From positions 48,626,382 to 48,690,381 of the forward strand of contig CM067445.1 in assembly GCA_034508935.3 (NCBI GenBank): 64,000 bases of DNA, given 5' to 3'. This stretch comes from Berghia stephanieae (Eukaryota; Mollusca; Gastropoda; Nudibranchia; Aeolidiidae). Position 1 is the first letter of the stretch. The number at the start of each line of letters is the position of its first letter. The translations under genes and the position numbers were made by a program. Below are positions 56,156 to 64,000 of the stretch, piece by piece. The notes under the pieces were generated by a model, which was not told the origin of the DNA, searched no databases, and worked only from the letters and a program-made list of their open reading frames with translations.

Positions 56156-56482
56156 AGTATGGTCGGTGTACCAAAAAAAAAAAAACCCTGTGGGAAAACC
56201 ATTGCAATGGAATATAAATGGCAAAACGCATAGAGAGAATATCCCATAAAGTTTACACAGTTCCCACTAAGACAATGCTACAGGCTATTTGTCTGGATAT
56301 GTCCATTGTGCTATTTGCATAAAGATCATTGGATATATTATAGTTATTGAGCACGGGCAATGGTGGTTGGGGGGGGGGGGGATTTCATGTTTTCCTGAAT
56401 ATTTTCGGCCTGGGGTTGAGGGGCTTGGCTCACACGTGACTCAGCTCCTCTAATTGGTACAATGGCGGAGAGAACCAGATTT

Positions 56483-56642
56483 CAAAAACTCAATTTATGA
56501 TCTTAAACAATGATTAACTCTAAAACCGGGGACTTCTTAAAATGACCCTTACTTCAGGAAGTCAATTGAGAGAATTTGACAAAATGAGGGTCGTTTTCTG
56601 GCCAACATTTAAATAAAAAAATTTTTCCAGAGGACAACACTT
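56483..56642. mobile_element. MITE family B copy, diverged
   Basis: Ccggggacttcttaaa and gacaaaatgagggtcgtttt are recognisable; the left end is decayed. Confidence 0.6.
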
Positions 56643-56647
56643 TATAT

Positions 56648-56710
56648 AGTGAGAAATTGTGAGAAAAGAGTCTTTTCCAAAGACTCAACTTTGCGCGGAA
56701 CACAACGGAA
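56648..56710 (-). mobile_element. SINE family 1 fragment
   Basis: Only gagaaaagagtcttttccaa and aagactcaact remain. It lies between a MITE family B remnant and a family 2 SINE. Confidence 0.5.
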
Positions 56711-56724
56711 CTCCATCATGGGGT

Positions 56725-57012
56725 ATATCAATTTGCAGTCCACAAGTAGTCCTTCAGAGCCTTTGTCCCATGAAGACGGAGTTTATCCCAATTTCTATAG
56801 CGTGAAACGGACAATAGCGGACATTTTCTTGCTACCCTTTGGATAGGACGCTTGTTATAGGTAAGTACTTTCCGCCAGATCAAAAAGACTCAGCTACCCA
56901 ACCACTACTGGATAGACTGGAGGTCAAGAATAAAATGTTTCGATTTCATCCGGAATCGATCTCGATCCATTGTGTATGCTGTGGGTACTTTACCAACTGA
57001 GCTATCGGGACC
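56725..57012 (-). mobile_element. SINE family 2 copy, best preserved
   Basis: On the minus strand it begins ggtcccgatagctcagttgg (A box) with gatcgattcc as B box, and ends past the tatagcgtgaaacggac block. Confidence 0.75.
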
Positions 57013-57111
57013 CCCCCCACCCCCACCCCATGCTGGTCATAAAACAACACTCATAACCCATAAGACCACAAAAAGTTCAAATGCGACTTATCGTCACAAA
57101 ACGGTACTTTG

Positions 57112-57405
57112 TAGACTTGTGGCATGACTCTCGCCTTCGAATCGGAAGGTCCAGGGTTCGACACCCACTCTGAGCAGCGCATAGTTAAGTCCTACGAAAA
57201 GATTCTTAACTCACATCCTCTCACCATACCCAGGTGTAAAATGAGTACATTAACGTTAACAGCGTTATATTTTTTTCGCAAAAAATCATAATATCGCCTT
57301 CATGACTCGTCCTACATGTTAAGGGTTGCTGTTGACGACAAGGGACCGCTTATAAAGCGCTTTGAACACGCTTAGTGGGTATTGCTCTCAATAAATGCTC
57401 TAATG
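57112..57405 (+). mobile_element. SINE family 1 copy
   Basis: The B box is ggttcgacacc. The body and tail are complete with moderate divergence. Confidence 0.85.
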
Positions 57406-57549
57406 CCGTTGTAAACTCCGTGCAAACAACAGCTATTCATATAACCCCCCCCCCCCCCCATCCCCCCCCCCCCCCTTCAAATGACCAGAAATGTGTGATC
57501 TTTGTTTTCATCACTTAACGACGAAACTTCATCTATCGTACTCATATTT

Positions 57550-57853
57550 TTATGAGCTTTTATATAGCGATATATCATCTAAACGTGCCCAAAGCGCTTT
57601 ACAAGGGGTCCCTGAGCAACAGCAACAATTAACATGTAGAACGAGACACGACGCCTGTTAGGCGATATTGCAATTTTTTCCTGACAGAGAGAACGTTGCT
57701 AACGACCAGGTACTCATTTTACACCTGAGTACGGTGAGAGAATGTGATTAAAGAGTCTTTTCCAAGGGCTCGACAATTCGCCGAGCGAGGCTCGAACCCA
57801 GGATATTCCGATCCAAAAGCGAGTCATACCACTAGACCACATAGCCGCACAGT
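57550..57853 (-). mobile_element. SINE family 1 copy, full length
   Basis: Complete, with head gccgcaca at the right edge. Confidence 0.9.
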
Positions 57854-57944
57854 AAATCATATCCAATTGCCAATTAATCTAAGTTTCGAACTTTGGACTA
57901 TAAAATTACAATTACCATCTCGTTGACCTTGGCATAATACTGCC

Positions 57945-58187
57945 ATATTCAGAAGAAGAAGAAAAAAAACACGTATCTAAAATTTTGGCCAGAAAACTCG
58001 ACCTTCAAATATCGATCGATTAAAATGACCCTCATCCTTTCCAAAAAAAATAATAATCATTCATATCTGGAACTTTCACGGAAGTTTTTATTTTGAAAAG
58101 ACGAGGGCCATTTTAATCGATCGATATTTGAAGGACGAGTTTTCAGACCAAAATTTTAAATACATGATTTTTCAGAGTACGGCAGAA
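57945..58187. mobile_element. MITE family B copy
   Basis: Ctgccatattcaga ... cagagtacggcag; the arms contain atcgatcgattaaaatgacc and its complement. Confidence 0.85.
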
Positions 58188-58437
58188 TAACGATTTGAGA
58201 CGGTGTTGCTAAAATTAGCAGTAGATCAATACAAAGAAAAAGTCGACTAAACCGCAAACTGGGCAGTCTTGGAAATCTAATTTTCATCACTGGTGACCAA
58301 AGATAGATAGATAGACAGTTGATAACCAAAATACGTGCCGCTAACAACCAACTTTCCGGAATCCGCTATTGACTCTCGTACGGTCTGTGTAGTTGTGTGT
58401 ACTGTGTCCCAGACATGTGACCGACCGTGTCAATACG

Positions 58438-58560
58438 GTATTGATGCTATGGACTTAGTGCAATTACTCAGAACGTTCGCCAGTCGGAATATAACGTAGC
58501 AAAAAACAAAACTGTGTGTTAACTTGAACATCGATGCCATCGTCTTGGCGTTCCGTGAAG
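58438..58560 (-). mobile_element. MITE family A fragment, old
   Basis: Gtattgatgctatg at the left and aaaacaaaactgtgtgttaa in the middle match the reversed right half of the family. It borders the 93-bp array. Confidence 0.55.
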
Positions 58561-59925
58561 GATTATAGATTATCTATCAAACCATCATCTGATAAAGGAA
58601 TCATCTCATCAATGTTGCAATGGTGAGAGGTCATCTACTAGGCATTCCATGAAGGAATAGTTTAGATAATCCGTGAAAAAAAAACGCCCGATGCCAACAA
58701 AACTCTTCCATTTTGTCAACAAGGCATTCCATAAAGGAATATTTTCGATTATCTACCAAACAAACATCTGATGTCAACAAAACTCTTCCATATTGTCACA
58801 GTGAGACGCCGTCACCAAGGCATTCAATAAAAGAATATTTTAGATAATCAATCAAACAAACGCCTGATGCCAACAAAAATATTCCATATTGACACACTGA
58901 GACGCCGTCACCAAGACATTCCATGACGGAATAGTTTAGATAATTCACCAAACAAATGCCTGATGCCAACAAAATCTTTTATATTGTGTCACAGTGAGAT
59001 GCCGTCACCTAGGCATTCCATTAATGAATATTATAGATAATCCACTGATGTCAACAATAATCATCCGTGTTGCTATTATGGTGATCTGCAATCGGGTAGG
59101 CGTTCCATGAAGGGATATAGATATCCCATTAGTCAGACGACGACTAATGTCAATAGAAATCACCCATATTGTCTCAGTGAGATGTCATTGTCTAGGCATT
59201 CCATGAAGGAATAAAGATGATCCACCAAACAAATGTCTGACGCATTTAAAACCCTTCCATAAAGTCACAATGAGATGCCGTCACCAAGAGATTCTATGAA
59301 AGAATATAAATAATCCATTAAACAAACCTCTGATGTCAACAGGAATTGGTCATGGTGTCACAGTGATATGCCATCACTCAGTATTCCATGAAGGAAAATA
59401 GATAAGTCATCAAACAGACATCTGATCTCAGCAGGAATCATCCTTATTGTCCCAATAAAAAAATTTAAAAAAATAAAAAATAAAATTGAGCTTTATATAG
59501 CGCAATATCCACTAAATATGCTCAAAGCGCTTTACAGGGGGGGTCCCTGGTCAACAGCAACATTTAACATGTAGGACGGGACATATTACAATTTTTCGGA
59601 CAAAGACAACGCTGTTAACGGCCAGGTACTCATTTTACACCTGAGTACGGTGAGAGAATGTGAGTAAAGAGTCTTTTCCAAGGACTCAACTATACGCCGA
59701 GCGAGGCTCTAACCAGGACCTTCCGATCCGAAAGCGAGTGTCATACCACTAGACCACATAGCCGCACAATGAGGTGGTAATCCATCAAAAGATGTCTGAT
59801 AAAAACAAAAATGACCATGTTGTCACAAAGAGATGCGTCACCAAGCATTCCATGAAGGAATTTAGATAATTCATCAAACAAAATTCTGAAGTCAACAGGA
59901 ATCACCCATGTTATCCAATGTTAAA
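58540..59925. repeat. ~93-bp tandem array, about 12 units
   Basis: Units carry gcattccatgaaggaat, agataatccatcaaacaaa, gatgccaacaaaactcttcc and tcacagtgagatgccgtcac, starting near 58548, 58640, 58720, 58820, 58912, 59005, 59098, 59193, 59286, 59378 and 59855. A SINE (59487-59767) interrupts it. Confidence 0.9.
59487..59767 (-). mobile_element. SINE family 1 copy, well preserved
   Basis: Inserted in the 93-bp tandem array. It is short by one block after gacgggacat. Confidence 0.92.
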
Positions 59926-59930
59926 TTATA

Positions 59931-60200
59931 AGCTCGCATTCGGATCGGAAGGTCCTGGGTTCGAGCCTCGCGCTCGGCGCATAGTTGAGTCCTTGGAAAA
60001 GGCTCTTTATTCACATTCCCTCACCGGACTCAGGTGTAAAATGAGTACCTGGCCGTTAACAGCGTTTGTCCGAAAAATTGTAATATCGCCTAACAGGCGT
60101 CATGTCCCGTCCTACATGTTAAATGTTGCTGTTGACCAGGGACCCCTTGTAAAGCGCTTTGAGCACATTAGGTGGATATTGCGCTATATAAAGCTCTTTT
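59931..60200 (+). mobile_element. SINE family 1 copy, A box missing
   Basis: Starts at cgcattcggatcgg and runs through the B box to gctatataaagctc. The downstream duplication begins inside it. Confidence 0.9.
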
Positions 60201-60310
60201 TTTAAAGCTCAAAAACGTTATGTCTCGTCCTACATTATGTTAAGCGTGGCAGTTGGCTTGGAATCATTTGAGCAATTTTAGTGGATATTGTACGGTATAC
60301 ATGCTTGATT
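60201..60310 (+). mobile_element. SINE family 1-like tail, degenerate
   Basis: Contains atgtctcgtcctacatt, ttgagcaattttagtggata and tatacatgcttga. The same sequence recurs at 62898-63003 as part of the large duplication. Confidence 0.6.
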
Positions 60311-60770
60311 TTTTTGATTATCTTTTTTTTATGGGAAAGGGGGGGGGGGGGGTCATTTTTCATATACTTTAGTTTATTGGGGGGGTTTTTGTGGTGTGTA
60401 TGCCCTTCAGCAGAATTAGTGACTCAGCCAGTCTGAGCCAGTCGATTCGTATCATGACGGGGAGGAAGAGAGAATTAATTGCCTGCTAATGTCCGGAATG
60501 ACAGGACAGGCACGAGCTGAGGATGTTCGGTAAAAATTCCACGTCCATCATCATTAGCATCATCATTACTATTATCGTTAGCATTATCGCAACCATGATC
60601 TATATAGCGGTTACAGTAATCGTCAGCATTTGTGGTATGCCGAGCGATGGCCGATCGAATCAAGCTATGTTGAGCGTGGTTAATGACCGCTATTACTTAA
60701 TCTAAAAAGACATTTAACTGGCCAACCGCTTCGTTCAACAGCGTAACTCGGGTAACGTAACCTAAAAAGT
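60311..60770 (+). other. Non-repeat core of the duplicated unit
   Basis: Poly(G) at 60341-60353, then about 350 bp of mixed composition. The short frames in it are Ile-rich from an atcatcatt-like run and are not convincing genes. Confidence 0.5.
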
Positions 60771-61870
<1,100 letters not shown>

Positions 61871-62177
61871 AGATAAGTAATAGTAGAATAATATTTCAAG
61901 AGGAATTCCGTCTCACCTATCAGTATACTGTTTGGATTGATTTCGAATCGATAACAAGGGTCTGTGAAATGAACATGTCGGTAAAAGTTACCCATCAATT
62001 ATTAAACGGCGAAACATTTAAATTTGATGTTCAGTTGGTCTTGTTTCCACTTTGTTTGTCTTTAACATTGTTTTGATCCATTGATTTTGCTGTCTAGAGA
62101 TGGTGCTATATCTACGTTTAAGTTTTTTTCTTTTAAAAAGAAGAAAAACTAACAAACAAACAAACAAAAAAATCACC
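61871..62177. other. Stretch between duplication copies
   Basis: No gene or repeat recognised. Confidence 0.45.
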
Positions 62178-62368
62178 AGTGCATCTATGTGGTTTTGTAG
62201 TATGACACTCTAGGCCCTAGGACCGAAGAGCATAGGTGAGTCCTTGAAAAAAGGCTCTTTACTCACACTCTCTCAGCATACTCAGGGAAGTGTAAAATGA
62301 GTGCCTGACCGTTAACAGCGTTGAATCTGTCGGAAAATAATGTAATATCCCTAAAAGGCATCATGGCT

Positions 62369-62455
<87 letters not shown>

Positions 62456-62475
62456 GCGCAATATAAATGCTCAAA
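62178..62475 (+). mobile_element. SINE family 1 copy carrying a (CT)n(TA)n microsatellite
   Basis: The head is damaged. The body runs to cctaaaaggcatcatg, then (ct)n and (ta)n at about 62370-62452 replace the middle of the tail, and caatataaatgctcaa closes it. Confidence 0.75.
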
Positions 62476-62559
62476 TTTTAAATACTCAAGTCTTCGTACT
62501 AAAATGACTTTAATTAACACATGAAATTAAGGGTACCAAGCTTTACCATTAATATTTGA

Positions 62560-62605
62560 TAGGTCGAATGAAGCTGACGTCATTCAGTTGTATTGTCATT
62601 ATATT
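62560..62605 (+). mobile_element. MITE family A end fragment
   Basis: Gataggtcgaatgaagctga and cgtcattcagttg only. Confidence 0.45.
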
Positions 62606-62612
62606 AATCTTT

Positions 62613-62897
62613 TTGGTGCGGCTTTGTGGTCTTGTGGTGTGACACTCGCTTCTGAACGCAAGGTCCTGGGTTCGAGTTGAGCCCTTGGAAAAGGCTATTT
62701 ACTCCCATTCTCTCACCTCTCTCATGTGTAAAATTAGTACCTTGCCGTTAACAGTGTTACCTGTCCGAAAAAAAATATATCGTCCAACAGGCGTCCTGTC
62801 ACGTCCTACATGTTAAATGTTGCTGTTGACCAGGGACCCCTTGTAAAGCGCTTTGAGCACATTAGGTGGATATTGCGCTATATAAAGCTCTTTTTTT
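62613..62897 (+). mobile_element. SINE family 1 copy at duplication breakpoint
   Basis: The 5' two thirds differ from the copy at 59931. From cgtcctacatgttaaatg (62802) on, the two become almost identical. Confidence 0.88.
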
Positions 62898-63462
62898 AAA
62901 GCTCAAAAACGTTATGTCTCGTCCTACATTATGTTAAGCGTGGCAGTTGGCTTGGAATCATTTGAGCAATTTTAGTGGATATTGTACGGTATACATGCTT
63001 GATTTTTTTGATTATCTTTTTTTTATGGGAAAGGGGGGGGGGGGTCATTTTTCATATACTTTAGTTTATTGGGGGGGTTTTTGTGGTGTGTATGCCCTTC
63101 AGCAGAATTAGTGACTCAGCCAGTCTGAGCCAGTCGATTCGTATCATGACGGGGAGGAAGAGAGAATTAATTGCCTGCTAATGTCCGGAATGACAGGACA
63201 GGCACGAGCTGAGGATGTTCGGTAAAAATTCCACGTCCATCATCATTAGCATCATCATTACTATTATCGTTAGCATTATCGCAACCATGATCTATATAGC
63301 GGTTACAGTAATCGTCAGCATTTGTGGTATGCCGAGCGATGGCCGATCGAATCAAGCTATGTTGAGCGTGGTTAATGACCGCTATTACTTAATCTAAAAA
63401 GACATTTAACTGGCCAACCGCTTCGTTCAACAGCGTAACTCGGGTAACGTAACCTAAAAAGT

Positions 63463-63537
<75 letters not shown>

Positions 63538-63632
63538 CCTCTCTCTCTTTCTCTCTCTCTATCTCTATCTATCTATCTCTCTCTCCCTCCTCCCTAATCA
63601 CTCTTCCTCTTTCTCTCTTCTCTCTCTCTCTA

Positions 63633-63680
<48 letters not shown>

Positions 63681-63690
63681 TCTCATCGTA

Positions 63691-63725
<35 letters not shown>

Positions 63726-63781
63726 TTATTTATATATCTATATATCAATCATATCTATCTATCCATCTATCTGTCTATCTA

Positions 63782-63827
<46 letters not shown>

Positions 63828-64000
63828 CTATCTATATATATGTATCTATTTATAGATCTGTCTATCTATCTGATCTATATATCTATTCATCTATATATCT
63901 ATCTGATCTATCTATCTATCTATCCATCCATCCATCTATTCATCCGTCAATCTATCTATCTCTCTATCTACGTATCTATCCATCCATCTATCTATCTATC
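62802..64000 (+). repeat. Right copy of the ~1.2-kb duplication, runs off the window
   Basis: See the left copy. The 60-62-residue frames at 60475-60705 and 63167-63397 are identical only because they lie inside it. The distance between equivalent points falls from 2694 at the left to about 2670 at the right. Confidence 0.95.
62898..63003 (+). mobile_element. SINE family 1-like tail, duplicated copy
   Basis: Second copy of 60201-60310. Confidence 0.6.

Noticed and set aside
55720-56247. 175-codon minus-strand frame
   Set aside because: No recognisable domain or signal; it runs through a promoter-like cluster. It remains possible but unsupported.
60523-60705. 60-residue Ile-rich, membrane-like frame, identical at 63215-63397
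   Set aside because: The identity is explained by the large duplication; the frame comes from atcatcatt-type repeats.

Overview
The window looks like a repeat-dense, AT-rich nuclear segment from an animal, most likely a mollusc or another lophotrochozoan. That is inferred from the GABA-B-type receptor exon, the style of the LINEs and tRNA-derived SINEs, and the microsatellite load; I cannot name the species. Nothing looks bacterial, organellar or viral, and I see no LTR element.

Host genes are sparse. The best supported is the first coding exon of a class C (GABA-B-like) receptor on the minus strand at 41216-42493. It has a signal peptide, a long Ser/Lys/Asn-rich linker and the first strand-helix block of the ligand-binding domain, and it ends at a consensus splice donor. 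Two small exon candidates lie on the plus strand (44909-45065 and 55010-55075), and a cluster of promoter-type motifs sits at 55995-56155. The other exons of these genes are not recognised here.

Mobile DNA dominates. A LINE at 5536-8892 with an intact 1043-residue endonuclease/reverse transcriptase ORF is inserted, with an 11-bp target-site duplication, into an older decayed LINE (about 4740-5535 and 8893-9330). Its first 75 bases can be drawn as an HDV-ribozyme-like fold. A short relative at 25598-25853 carries an inverted 5' piece inside its own target-site duplication. Decayed C-terminal LINE pieces lie near 27.1-27.6, 28.1 and 50.4-51.1 kb. Four tRNA-headed SINE families are present; family 1 alone has about 38 full or partial copies on both strands. 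At least six families of short inverted-repeat (MITE-like) elements are also scattered throughout, often nested in each other.

Layout: 0-4.7 kb SINEs and microsatellites; 4.7-9.7 kb nested LINEs; 9.7-13.4 kb old inverted repeats and a 65-bp minisatellite; 13.4-17.7 kb microsatellites, SINEs and MITEs; 17.7-20.8 kb a foldback element with a 37-bp array followed by a 366-bp tandem array; 20.9-25.5 kb MITEs and microsatellites; 25.6-31.2 kb LINE relics and SINEs; 31.2-40.9 kb SINEs and four MITE families, including a TTAA-flanked insertion; 41.2-43.5 kb receptor exon and upstream region; 43.5-58.2 kb mixed repeats plus the exon and promoter candidates; 58.5-59.9 kb a 93-bp tandem array; 60.1-64.0 kb a tandem duplication (period about 2.69 kb) whose breakpoint lies inside SINEs. 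These parts do not form a pathway. The window reads as an intergenic/intronic landscape shaped by retrotransposition, MITE bursts and slippage.
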